Assembly: GCA_965215145.1 (NCBI GenBank)
Contig: OZ244038.1
Span: 992,001-1,056,000, forward strand
Direction: 5' to 3'
From: G965215145 sp965215145
GTDB taxonomy: Bacteria; Bacteroidota; Rhodothermia; Rhodothermales; JANQRZ01
DNA length: 64,000 nucleotides
Within the stretch, counting starts at the first letter, position 1; each line of letters opens with the position of its first letter. Of the stretch, positions 7,846 through 15,318 are shown piece after piece. The position numbers and the translations under genes are program-made. The notes under the pieces are model-generated. The model was not told where the DNA came from, did not search any database, and saw only the letters and a list, made by a program, of their open reading frames with translations.

Positions 7846-9318
7846 TTATTCGAACGGTACCGTGTCCGCGTCGAGCGTGCCGACGGCGTAGTCGAGCAGC
7901 GTCCGCTGGAAGACGAATTGGGCCACGGCCTGCGCCCTGGCGCTCCGGGCTTCGACGAGGCGGGCCTGCGCCTGCGCCCGCTCCGTCAGCGTCGAGACGC
8001 CGAGGGCGTAGCGCTCCTGCTCGGCCGCGAGGGCGACCTCGGCGGCCTCGACCTGCCGGGCCGTCACGTCGAGGCGCTTCTCGGCGTTGCGGTAGTCGAG
8101 GTACGCCTGCCGGACCTCGAGGGCGACGTCCTGCTCCAGGTCCTCGAGCGCGATCCGCGCGTTCTCCCGCGCGAGCCGCGCCTGCCGCACCTGCGCCCGC
8201 GTGGCGAACCGGTCGAAGATCGGGATGTCGATCGAGAGGCCGACCGAGCCGCCGCGGTTGTCGGTGAAGAACTGGCTCCCGAAGGGGGCCTCCTCGAACT
8301 CCGGCGAGCCGGGGATCACGAACGGCTCGCCGCCGATGAAGACGGGGTCACCGGAGGCCGTGGTCACGGGGGTCACCGTACCGGTGCCGTCGATGGGGCG
8401 GGAGGCGAGGCTGGAGTAGCTGGAGCCGTACGAGGCGAAGAGGTCCACGCGCGGGTAGTACCCGCCCTTGGCCGCCTGCACCGAGGCGTCGGCCGCCGCG
8501 ATGGCGCGCTCCTGCGCCGCGAGGTCCACTCGGCGGTCGTAGGCGGCGGTGAGGAGCGCTTCGAGGTCGTAGGCCGCCGGCGTCAGCGCGACGGCCTCGA
8601 GGTCCGGGGCCGTGAAGGCGTACGCCTCGAAGGGGTCGAGCTGGAGGGTGCCGACGAGCCGCGTCCGCGCCAGCTCGAGCTGGCTCTCCGCCTGGAGCAA
8701 CGCGAGCTCGGCCTCGGCGACCAGCGCCGCCTGCTGGAACAGGTCGGCCCGCGCCCGCACCCCGCCCTCAACCAACTGCTCGACCTGGGCGAGCTGCTGC
8801 TCCTGCGCGCCGAGGGCCTCGCGGCGGATCGTCACGAGCTCGGCGTCGAGGAGCGTCTGCAGGAACTCGTTGCCGACGGTGAAGAGCACGTTCTGCTCGG
8901 CCCGCTCCAGGTCCAGCCGGCCGACCTCCCGTTCGAGCCGCCGCTGCCGCAGCGTCGCCACGTCGCTGAACCCGTTGAAGACGTTGATGCCGAGGGACGC
9001 CGAGGCGCTGAGGGCCTCGCTCGTCTCCTGCTCCAGCCGCCCCGTCGTCTGGTCGAAGGCGAGCCCGTAGCGCTGGGCCGGGGTGAGGGACGCCGAGAGG
9101 TTCGGGAGGAACGAGGCGCGGGCGAAGTCGACGGCCTCGCCGCGGGCCTGCACGGCGTTCTCGGCGCGGCGGAGGTCGGTGTTCTGGCGGAGCGCGATCT
9201 GCAGCGCCTCCTCGAAGGTGATCTCGCGGGCTGGCCCGTCCTGCAGAACGTCCTGGGCCGCCGCGGTGGGCTGGATCAGCAGAAGGGCGAGGAGTAGACC
9301 GTAGCCGAAACGGGGCAT
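7846..9318 (-). CDS. TolC family outer-membrane efflux protein
   Basis: The 490-residue product starts at ATG 9318 (MPRFGYGLLLALLL), directly before a signal peptide ending TAAAQ. The mature protein opens with EITFEEALQIALRQNTDLR, the classic first helix of the OEP/TolC repeat. An equivalent second repeat appears as YDLEALLTAAYDRRVDLAAQ near residue 270. Long coiled-coil stretches such as LEDLEQDVALEVRQAYLDYR and DVTARQVEAAEVALAAEQ match the periplasmic alpha-tunnel. TolC-like proteins form the outer-membrane duct for tripartite pumps. It is the first gene of the operon with the adaptor and ATPase. Length fits the family. Confidence 0.92.
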   Translation of the reverse strand: MPRFGYGLLLALLLIQPTAAAQDVLQDGPAREITFEEALQIALRQNTDLRRAENAVQARGEAVDFARASFLPNLSASLTPAQRYGLAFDQTTGRLEQETSEALSASASLGINVFNGFSDVATLRQRRLEREVGRLDLERAEQNVLFTVGNEFLQTLLDAELVTIRREALGAQEQQLAQVEQLVEGGVRARADLFQQAALVAEAELALLQAESQLELARTRLVGTLQLDPFEAYAFTAPDLEAVALTPAAYDLEALLTAAYDRRVDLAAQERAIAAADASVQAAKGGYYPRVDLFASYGSSYSSLASRPIDGTGTVTPVTTASGDPVFIGGEPFVIPGSPEFEEAPFGSQFFTDNRGGSVGLSIDIPIFDRFATRAQVRQARLARENARIALEDLEQDVALEVRQAYLDYRNAEKRLDVTARQVEAAEVALAAEQERYALGVSTLTERAQAQARLVEARSARAQAVAQFVFQRTLLDYAVGTLDADTVPFE

Positions 9319-9416
9319 GGTGGGGGTCACGTCGGGGAGAGCAGACGGGAGCTTTGACGGCCCGCCCTGACCCTTTGTTACAGGGGGCGGGGCCGAGCGC
9401 ACCCCGAAAACCGAGG

Positions 9417-9424
9417 CGAAGTTA
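9417..9424 (-). promoter_or_regulatory. Candidate -7 box TAACTTCG for the tolC-like operon
   Basis: On the minus strand TAACTTCG overlaps the stop codon of the upstream monooxygenase gene and lies 92 bp before the tolC-like ATG. It fits the TAnnTT pattern seen before many starts here, though the predicted leader is longer than most. Confidence 0.3.
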
Positions 9425-11296
9425 GGCCGCCTCCCGTTCCGCTACTTGGGCCGCCGTCAGTAATTCGGCGAACGCCTCGTCGCTCTCGACCTGCTCCATC
9501 ATCAGGAGGATGAGGCGGGCGTTGAGGCGGGCGCTCTCCTCGCCCGAGAGCCCGTCGTGCGCCTTAACGAGCCGGTTGTAGCGCGCATCGTGGGGGTAGT
9601 CCGGCCGGCGGTCCTCGATGGCGACGGGCTCGACCGGCGGCGCGTGCCCCGTGGCCCGCCGGAGCGCCGCGCGGATCACCTCCTCATCGAGCGTCCGGCC
9701 CCGCGCCGCGACGTGCTGATCGGGCCGGATGAGATACCACGAGCCAGGAAGGGCGTCGTAGCGCTTGGCGAACAGCTCCTCCGCGTCCACGAGCACGCCC
9801 GGCACCGACGGGTCGGGTGTGACGGGGACGACCTCGACCAGGATCTCCCCACCGGTGAGCCCGCCGAGGTCGGGCGCCTGGCCGCCCTCGGTGAAGACGA
9901 CGAGGCCGAACCGGTCGCCGAGGTGGCGGAGGAGCCACGTCGGCTCGCCGTCGCGGGTGAGGGGGGCGTCGGCGGCGGGGTAGCCGGGCTGGAGCGCGCC
10001 GCCGAACGCGTCCGTGTCGGGCGTCGTCAGCGGCGAGCGGAGGTAGCGGTGCGGCTTCGAGAGCCGGCCGCTGTTGACGAGCCGCCGCATCGCCGGGCGC
10101 CCCTCGGCGAGGGCGAGGGCGGCGTTGCGGAAGACGAGGCTCGCCGGGTTCTTCGGCGAGATGAAGTCGGTGGCCTGCGAGGAGTGGCGGATGTTCTCGT
10201 CGGCGGCCGGCCCGCGCTCGGCGTCGTAGGTGTCGAGGAGGGACGCCGGGGCTGCGCCGCGGAGCACGAGGGCCAGCTTCCACGCGAGGTTGTCGGCGTC
10301 CTGGATGCCGCCGTTGGCGCCCCGCGCGCCGAACGGCGAGATCTGGTGCGCGCTGTCGCCGACGAAGACCACGCGGCCGTGGACGAACCGGTCGAGGCGG
10401 AGGCAGCGGAACCGGTAGATGCTCGTCCACTCCAGCTCGAAGTCCACCTCCGGCCCGAGCATTTCGCGGATGCGCGCCCGGATCCGCGCGGGGTCGAGCT
10501 CGGCCTCGCGGTCGATGTCGGGGCCGAGCTGGAGGTCGATCCGCCAGACCCCGTCGGGCTGCTTGTGCAGGAGCGCCGACCCGCCGGGGTTGAACGGGGG
10601 GGCGAACCAGAACCACCGCTCGGTCGGGAAGTCCGCCCCCGCGCCCATCGTCACGTCGGCGATGAGGAAGTGCTCGTCGAAGTCCTCCCCCCGCAGCGGG
10701 AGATCCAGGAGCCGACGGACGGCGCTGCCGACGCCGTCGCAGGCGAGGAGGTAGTCGGCCTCGACGGTGTAATCCCCCTCCGGCGTCCGGGCCGTCACCG
10801 CCACCCCGTCCCCGCGTGGCTCGACGCCCACGACCTCGTTTTCCCAGCGGAGATCCACCAGTGGCTCCGCCTCGGCCCGGTCCACGAGGTACTCCTCGCC
10901 GTAGTACTGCTGGAGGTTGATGAACGCCGGCCGCTCGTGCCCCGCCTCCGGGAGCAGGTTGAACTCGTAGACGAGGCCGTCGCGGAAGAACACCTTCCCG
11001 AGGTTCCACGTCACCCCCTTCGCGACCATCCGGTCCCCGGCCCCGAGCCGGTCGCAGATCTCCAGCGTCCGCTTGGCGAAGCAGATCGCCCGCGAGCCGA
11101 TGGAGACCGTGTCGTCCTCGTCGAGCACGACCGACGGGACGCCCTGCCGCGCGAGCGCGAGCGCCGCGGCGAGGCCGACCGGCCCGGCCCCCACGATCAC
11201 AGCGGGGTGCCGCGTGGGCCGCTCCGCGTCCTGGTCCGGCGAGCGGCGGTACGGGTACGTCGGGTTCTCGTAGGTCGAGGGGGTGATGCGGGGCAT
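9422..11296 (-). CDS. FAD-dependent aromatic monooxygenase-like protein with DUF2783-like C-terminal tail
   Basis: This 624-residue protein has an N-terminal dinucleotide fold VIVGAGPVGLAAALALARQG (about residues 33-52), the central YLLACDGVGSAVR and the FAD-ribityl motif RVVFVGDSAHQISPFGARG near residues 315-333. This is the order of PF01494 class A flavin monooxygenases such as MhpA and phenol hydroxylase. A thioredoxin-like segment with WYLIRPDQHVAARGR follows. The last 50 residues (RLVKAHDGLSGEESARLNAR and ILLMMEQVESDEAFAELL) resemble DUF2783, which I recall as a separate small protein next to such enzymes elsewhere. The neighbouring MBL hydrolase is probably its pathway partner. The substrate is not readable. 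Confidence 0.85.
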   Translation of the reverse strand: MPRITPSTYENPTYPYRRSPDQDAERPTRHPAVIVGAGPVGLAAALALARQGVPSVVLDEDDTVSIGSRAICFAKRTLEICDRLGAGDRMVAKGVTWNLGKVFFRDGLVYEFNLLPEAGHERPAFINLQQYYGEEYLVDRAEAEPLVDLRWENEVVGVEPRGDGVAVTARTPEGDYTVEADYLLACDGVGSAVRRLLDLPLRGEDFDEHFLIADVTMGAGADFPTERWFWFAPPFNPGGSALLHKQPDGVWRIDLQLGPDIDREAELDPARIRARIREMLGPEVDFELEWTSIYRFRCLRLDRFVHGRVVFVGDSAHQISPFGARGANGGIQDADNLAWKLALVLRGAAPASLLDTYDAERGPAADENIRHSSQATDFISPKNPASLVFRNAALALAEGRPAMRRLVNSGRLSKPHRYLRSPLTTPDTDAFGGALQPGYPAADAPLTRDGEPTWLLRHLGDRFGLVVFTEGGQAPDLGGLTGGEILVEVVPVTPDPSVPGVLVDAEELFAKRYDALPGSWYLIRPDQHVAARGRTLDEEVIRAALRRATGHAPPVEPVAIEDRRPDYPHDARYNRLVKAHDGLSGEESARLNARLILLMMEQVESDEAFAELLTAAQVAEREAA

Positions 11297-11307
11297 GGGG
11301 GTGACGG

Positions 11308-11315
11308 TGGAGCTA
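11308..11315 (-). promoter_or_regulatory. Candidate -7 box TAGCTCCA for the monooxygenase gene
   Basis: TAGCTCCA on the minus strand ends 11 bp before the ATG at 11296. It is one mismatch from the local TAnnTT pattern and would give a very short leader. Confidence 0.25.
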
Positions 11316-11338
11316 GCCGGGGGTGGTGAACCAGGGCG

Positions 11339-11402
11339 TGATGCGTGGTGCGTATTGCGTGTTGAAGGTCGGCGTCAGGACACGCAACACGATACACGCA
11401 AC
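11339..11402. repeat. Inverted GCGTGGTGCGTATTGCGT-type repeat, copy 1
   Basis: The left arm contains TGCGTGGTGCGTATTGCGT at 11342-11360. The right arm (about 11380-11402) is an imperfect reverse complement, so the whole could form a long hairpin. The same 19-mer occurs inverted at 20337-20355. It lies between the MBL hydrolase and monooxygenase genes. Confidence 0.6.
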
Positions 11403-11428
11403 AGGGGCTTCACCCGGACGGACTTCCA

Positions 11429-12379
11429 CTATCCCTGAAGCGCCTCCCACATCTCGCGGTCGCGCTCGGCGGTCCAGATCTGCGGGTGCTCGGTGCCCTG
11501 CGCCTCGTCGTAGGCGCGGGCGACGTTGAACGGCATGCAGTGCTCGAAGATGACCCAGTCACCGAAGCGCGGGCTCATCGCCGCGTGGATCCGGTCGTAG
11601 CACGCCTTCAGATCCTCGCCTTTCGCTGCCGCCTTCTGCGCCTCCTCGAACAGCATCGTGACGTACTCGCGCGTGCCGGAGATCGCCTCCCGGCAGGTTT
11701 CGGGCGAGGTGAGGGCGTCGCCGCGGCCGGGGACGAGGGCCTCCGGCTCCAGCGCCTCGAGCCGGCGCAGCGTCTCGGGCCAGCGGGCGAGCTGGGCGTC
11801 GCCGCAGTACGGCGTCGCGCCGTACTCGACCTGGTCGCCGGCGAAGAGGACGCGCTCCTCCGGGAGCCACACCACGGCGTCCCCGCGCGTGTGCCCCTCG
11901 CCGACGTGGACGATGCGGACCTCGCGCTCGCCGAGCCACAGCGTCATCGCCGTGTCGAACGTCAGCGTGGGCCACGTCAGGCCGGGGATGCTCTCGTGCC
12001 CGCGGAAGAGACGGGGGAACCGCTCGAACTCGCTCTGCCAGTCCTGCTCCCCGCGCTCGACCACCATCTCGCGCGCCTTGGCCGACATGATGACCTCGCG
12101 GGCGCCGTAGGCGCTGGCGCCGAGGACGCGGACGGCGTGGTAGTGCGTGAGGACGAGGTGCTCGATGGGCTTGTCGGTCACCTCGCGGATGCGGGCGACG
12201 ACGTCGCTCGCCATGCGCGGGGTCGCCTGGGCCTCGATGACCAGCACGCTCTCGTCGCCGACGACGACGCCGCTGTTGGGGTCGCCCTCGGTGGTGTAGG
12301 CGTAGGCGCCGGGGGCGATCTCCTCGAACGTGACCTGCTTCTCTTCGAGGTCGCCCTGGGAGGCGAAGGGGGTAGCCAT
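11429..12379 (-). CDS. MBL-fold metallo-hydrolase (SoxH-like subgroup)
   Basis: The 316-residue protein starts at ATG 12379 (MATPFASQGDLEEKQ). It has an MBL N-terminal sheet (GVVVGDESVLVIEAQATP). The first metal motif reads THYHAVRVLGASAYG, in place of the canonical THxHxDH. Later it has GEGHTRGDAVVWLPEERVLF, FAGDQVEYGATPYCGDAQL and a distal EHCMPFNVARAYDEAQG. The HYHAVRVLGAS variant is familiar to me from a subgroup annotated as MBL or SoxH-like hydrolases, so the altered motif looks like a family trait rather than decay; metal content may be single-site. It is transcribed towards the FAD monooxygenase gene, suggesting a joint catabolic role. Confidence 0.82.
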   Translation of the reverse strand: MATPFASQGDLEEKQVTFEEIAPGAYAYTTEGDPNSGVVVGDESVLVIEAQATPRMASDVVARIREVTDKPIEHLVLTHYHAVRVLGASAYGAREVIMSAKAREMVVERGEQDWQSEFERFPRLFRGHESIPGLTWPTLTFDTAMTLWLGEREVRIVHVGEGHTRGDAVVWLPEERVLFAGDQVEYGATPYCGDAQLARWPETLRRLEALEPEALVPGRGDALTSPETCREAISGTREYVTMLFEEAQKAAAKGEDLKACYDRIHAAMSPRFGDWVIFEHCMPFNVARAYDEAQGTEHPQIWTAERDREMWEALQG

Positions 12380-12433
12380 GACGAGCGGGGTTGATGGGCG
12401 GGGGGGGAGGGATGGCCTCCGGCGAGGCTTCGC

Positions 12434-12457
12434 GTTCGAACCCCCGGTGCCTTGCGG
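12434..12457 (-). repeat. Partial second copy of the tRNA-Ser 3' region
   Basis: Twenty-four bases, from TTCGAAC to TTGCGGC, are identical to 12494-12517 inside tRNA-Ser, at an offset of exactly 60 bp. They cover the T-loop side and the variable arm. The copy lies just downstream of the tRNA 3' end and lacks the acceptor and anticodon parts. It may be an old attachment-site scar or the remnant of a tandem tRNA. Confidence 0.7.
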
Positions 12458-12479
12458 CGCGGGGGCATCCAGCTCCAAG

Positions 12480-12564
12480 CGGAGGGGGAGGGATTCGAAC
12501 CCCCGGTGCCTTGCGGCACAACGGTTTTCAAGACCGCCGCATTCGACCGCTCTGCCACCCCTCC
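12480..12564 (-). tRNA. tRNA-Ser (anticodon UGA)
   Basis: Read on the minus strand, the gene begins GGAGGGGTGGC and ends CCCCTCC plus a discriminator G, forming a 7-bp acceptor stem. The anticodon arm contains GGTCTTGAAAACC, with anticodon TGA reading UCA codons. A long class II variable arm (TGCC-GCAA-GGCA) identifies serine. The T-arm is GGGGG-TTCGAAT-CCCTC. CCA is not encoded. An upstream TACCTTAA box fits a promoter. Confidence 0.95.
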
Positions 12565-12574
12565 GGGGAAGGGA

Positions 12575-12582
12575 TTAAGGTA
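12575..12582 (-). promoter_or_regulatory. Candidate -7 box TACCTTAA for tRNA-Ser
   Basis: TACCTTAA on the minus strand ends 10 bp before the mature tRNA 5' end, a suitable place for a -7 box. Confidence 0.4.
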
Positions 12583-12643
12583 CGCCGACCGCCGCGTCCT
12601 CAGCCCTGCCCAGATAGGCCGGGGGTCTATTTGCATGGGGGGC

Positions 12644-12676
12644 TTGCTTTAGGGGATATGTGAGGCGATATTGCTC
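12644..12676 (+). promoter_or_regulatory. Candidate promoter TTG-N22-TATTGCTC for the metalloprotease gene
   Basis: TTG at 12644-12646 is followed 22 bp later by TATTGCTC (12669-12676), about 78 bp before the ATG at 12754. Spacing is similar to that seen before the BMC genes; the box itself is a weak match. Confidence 0.28.
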
Positions 12677-12753
12677 CCTCGCCGCACGGTCCCTCCGCCC
12701 CGCCTGCTCCCATGTGCGGCCTAATGCAGGCTTTCCCGACTCTCCCCCTACCC

Positions 12754-14658
12754 ATGCCCCTCCGTTTCCTCCTTGCGCTGGTGCTGCTCGCGCCCGCCTT
12801 CGCACATGCCCAGCCCCGGCTCTTCGCCCCGGTCGACGGCGCCCGCACCACGCTCGACGCCCGCCAGGCAGAGCTTCTCGGCCACGCCGAGGCCGGCGCG
12901 GCCGTCGAGGTCCAGCTCGCCGAGGTCGACTTCGACGCCCTCAGCGCCCCCGTCGTCTCCTTCAACGTCGCCGACGGCACCACCGTGGAGCTCGTCCGCG
13001 ACCGCAGCGAGCGCCAGTACGCTGGCGTCACCCACTACTTCCGCAGCGGCGACGCCGAGACCCACGCCATCGTCGTCGAGCGCGAGGGGATGGTCACGGC
13101 CACGGTCCGCGTGGAGGGCCAGCTTTACAGCGTCCGCCCGCTGACGGGCGGCCTCCACGCCGTGACCCGGATCGACGAGAGCCGGTTCGTGGACCACGCC
13201 CCCGAGTGGGCTGAGGTTGAGGCCGCCGCCACCGAGCATGACGCCCTCCACGGCATGGCCGCCGGGCCGGACGTCGCCGCGCCGCAGCAGAGTGTCCCCG
13301 TGGTTCAGGACATCCTCGTGCCCTACACCGCGAACGCCGCCTCTCAGGTCGGCGACATCCTCGCGCTCGTCCAACTCGCCGTCTCGGAGACCAACCAGGG
13401 CTACGCGGCGAGCGACATCAACCTCGAGCTCAACCTGGTGCATACCTACCAGACGCCGCAGAACGAGTCGAGCAGCTTCTCGACGACGCTGACCCGGATG
13501 CAGAACAAGAACGACGGCTACCACGACGAGATCGACGGGCTCCGGACGCAGTACGGCGCCGACATGGTCGGCATGATCATCGGGTCCGGGTTCTACTGCG
13601 GCCAGGCCCGCACGATCCGCGCCTACAACGCCGGCGACGCCTTCCAGGTGACCTCGCAGAACTGCGCGACGGGGTACTACACGTTCGGCCACGAGTTCGG
13701 CCACCTCCAGGGCGCCCGCCACAACGTCGAGATCGACAACTCCTCGTTCCCCTACTCCTTCGGCCACGGGAAGTGCTACTCCCCCGGGAACTGGCGCACG
13801 GTGATGTCCTACGGCTGCCCCGGCTTCACCAACCGCGTGCTCCGGTGGTCGAACCCGGACGTGAACTACTTCGGCACCCCGCTCGGCGACACCTCGCTGC
13901 GCGACAACGCCCGCGTCCTCGACCTCACGGCGAACGACATCGCCGGCTTCTACGCCAGCAGCGGCTCGGGCACGGCGACCGTCACGGGCGCCGTCACGTC
14001 CGGCAGCCCCGTCCCCTCGAACGGCGGCCGGATCTTCTTCGACGTCACGGTCGAGAACGCGAGCGGCGCCTCCTTCTCGGGCGTCTACTGGGTGGACGCC
14101 TTCCTCCCCGACGGCTCGGCCTACAACCGCAACCCCGTCGTCGCGGCCCGGAACGTCTCGCTCTCGGACGGTCAGAGCTCGACGTTCTCCTTCAGCGGGA
14201 ACGTCCCGCGCGGCGGCCCGGCCGGCATCTACACCCTGCGTGCCTACGTCGGCGCCTCGTACCCCTCGGGCATCGACGACACGGGCGACTTCACGTTCTC
14301 GAAGGTCGGGTCGCGGCCGGCCGGTGGGGCGCTCGTGCTGGCGTTCGAGGCTGACGCGGCCGACGGCGCGGACGCTGCGGCGGCTCGCGTGACGCTCAGC
14401 GGCGCCGAGGTCGGTGCCTACCCGAACCCGTTCCGGGCGAGCACGACGCTCCGCTACGCCGTTGCGGAGGCGGGCGAGGTCTCGCTCGCCGTCTACGACG
14501 TGCTCGGGCGCGAGGTCGCCGTGCTGGCCGAGGGGGCGGTCGAGGCCGGCGTCTATGAGGCCACCTTCGACGCCTCGGCGCTGCCGAGCGGGGTCTACGT
14601 GTGGCGCCTCGCCGCGGGCGCCGAGGTCCAGACGGGCCGGTTCCTCCTCGCCCGCTAG
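12754..14658 (+). CDS. Secreted metzincin zinc metalloprotease with C-terminal sorting domain
   Basis: The 634-residue protein starts at ATG 12754 (MPLRFLLALVLL), just before a signal peptide ending AFAHAQ. After a propeptide-like region comes the zinc motif HEFGHLQGARHN (about residues 313-324), the metzincin HExxHxxGxxH with N after the third His. A Met-turn VMSYGCPG follows near residue 350. This fits reprolysin-like M12-type peptidases. The C-terminus from about residue 553 (VGAYPNPFRASTTLRYAVAE then LAVYDVLGREVAVLAEG) is a type IX secretion type A sorting domain, so export through the outer membrane is expected. It is monocistronic and is followed by a strong hairpin. Confidence 0.9.
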   Translation: MPLRFLLALVLLAPAFAHAQPRLFAPVDGARTTLDARQAELLGHAEAGAAVEVQLAEVDFDALSAPVVSFNVADGTTVELVRDRSERQYAGVTHYFRSGDAETHAIVVEREGMVTATVRVEGQLYSVRPLTGGLHAVTRIDESRFVDHAPEWAEVEAAATEHDALHGMAAGPDVAAPQQSVPVVQDILVPYTANAASQVGDILALVQLAVSETNQGYAASDINLELNLVHTYQTPQNESSSFSTTLTRMQNKNDGYHDEIDGLRTQYGADMVGMIIGSGFYCGQARTIRAYNAGDAFQVTSQNCATGYYTFGHEFGHLQGARHNVEIDNSSFPYSFGHGKCYSPGNWRTVMSYGCPGFTNRVLRWSNPDVNYFGTPLGDTSLRDNARVLDLTANDIAGFYASSGSGTATVTGAVTSGSPVPSNGGRIFFDVTVENASGASFSGVYWVDAFLPDGSAYNRNPVVAARNVSLSDGQSSTFSFSGNVPRGGPAGIYTLRAYVGASYPSGIDDTGDFTFSKVGSRPAGGALVLAFEADAADGADAAAARVTLSGAEVGAYPNPFRASTTLRYAVAEAGEVSLAVYDVLGREVAVLAEGAVEAGVYEATFDASALPSGVYVWRLAAGAEVQTGRFLLAR

Positions 14659-14686
14659 CCTGGGGACCCAGTCCCAATAGAACGAC

Positions 14687-14717
14687 GGGGGCGTCGCACG
14701 TAACGGTGCGGCGCCCC
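14687..14717 (+). terminator. GC-rich hairpin after the metalloprotease gene
   Basis: GGGGGCGTCGCAC, a six-base loop GTAACG, and GTGCGGCGCCCCC form a nearly perfect 12-13 bp stem starting 29 bp after the stop codon. There is no T-tract, so it may terminate weakly or protect the mRNA end. Confidence 0.45.
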
Positions 14718-14968
14718 CGCTGTCTAGAGGGCGTCAGCCCCCGGCAGACGCTGGCTAAGAGTAGCCCGCACACGCACCCCGTAGGTATCAAGCGCCCGGT
14801 GTGCGACGAGCCCTGTGGATCGACGGCGGCGACCCCCGAGCGGCTGAACCATCTTCCATCCGGATGGCGAACAGCGCCCCGCCTGAACCTGCGTGTTCCG
14901 GGCGCCTCCGACAGGCCGCTCTCTGGCTAGCGGGGAGCCGGGGCCCCCGTGGCCCGCTCTGCCGGGAC
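14718..14968. other. Intergenic region without recognisable gene
   Basis: Between the hairpin and the oxidoreductase remnant I see no open frame with protein-like composition, no family repeat and no RNA gene. It may include further decayed sequence of the neighbouring pseudogene locus. Confidence 0.4.
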
Positions 14969-15290
14969 TTAACTGACCCGCTCGGGTCGGCCGCTTCGGA
15001 GCGAACGCCTAAGCGCGTCCATCACCCGCTGCGTCCGGCAGCCCTCCTCGAAGTCGCAGAGGAACCCGCGCCCGGGGTCGGCGACGGCGGCGAGGAACGC
15101 CTCGGTCTCGACGTCGAAGACGGCGTAGCGCTCCGGCCCGGCGACGGCGGGCCGGGGGCCTCGCCCGCGCCGACGAGGTGGAAGTCCCACCCGGCGAGGT
15201 TCGAAGCAAACACGGCGGCCTCGCGACGTCTCGGGTGGGCTGACCCTCAGACGTAGTCCGCCCTCGTAATGCCGATGCGGAGGCTTCCAC
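14969..15290 (-). pseudogene. Remnant of a Gfo/Idh/MocA-family oxidoreductase C-terminus
   Basis: One minus-strand frame ends in ERYAVFDVETEAFLAAVADP then FLCDFEEGCRTQRVMDALRRS and a stop at 14969, the typical last helices of Gfo/Idh/MocA sugar dehydrogenases. The sequence just upstream makes sense only in another frame (MFASNLAGWDFHLVG near 15213), and there is no N-terminal Rossmann fold before the next gene at 15319. So this is a frameshifted, truncated fragment. It lies directly downstream of a glycosyltransferase gene on the same strand, consistent with decay of a nucleotide-sugar or glycan locus. Confidence 0.55.
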
Positions 15291-15318
15291 CGGCCTCCGT
15301 GGATGGCCTCCCGGGCCG

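Noticed and set aside
12452..12663. Plus-strand frames reading GFEPPVPCGTTVFKTAA over the tRNA
   Set aside because: This is the well-known false translation of a tRNA-Ser gene on the opposite strand.
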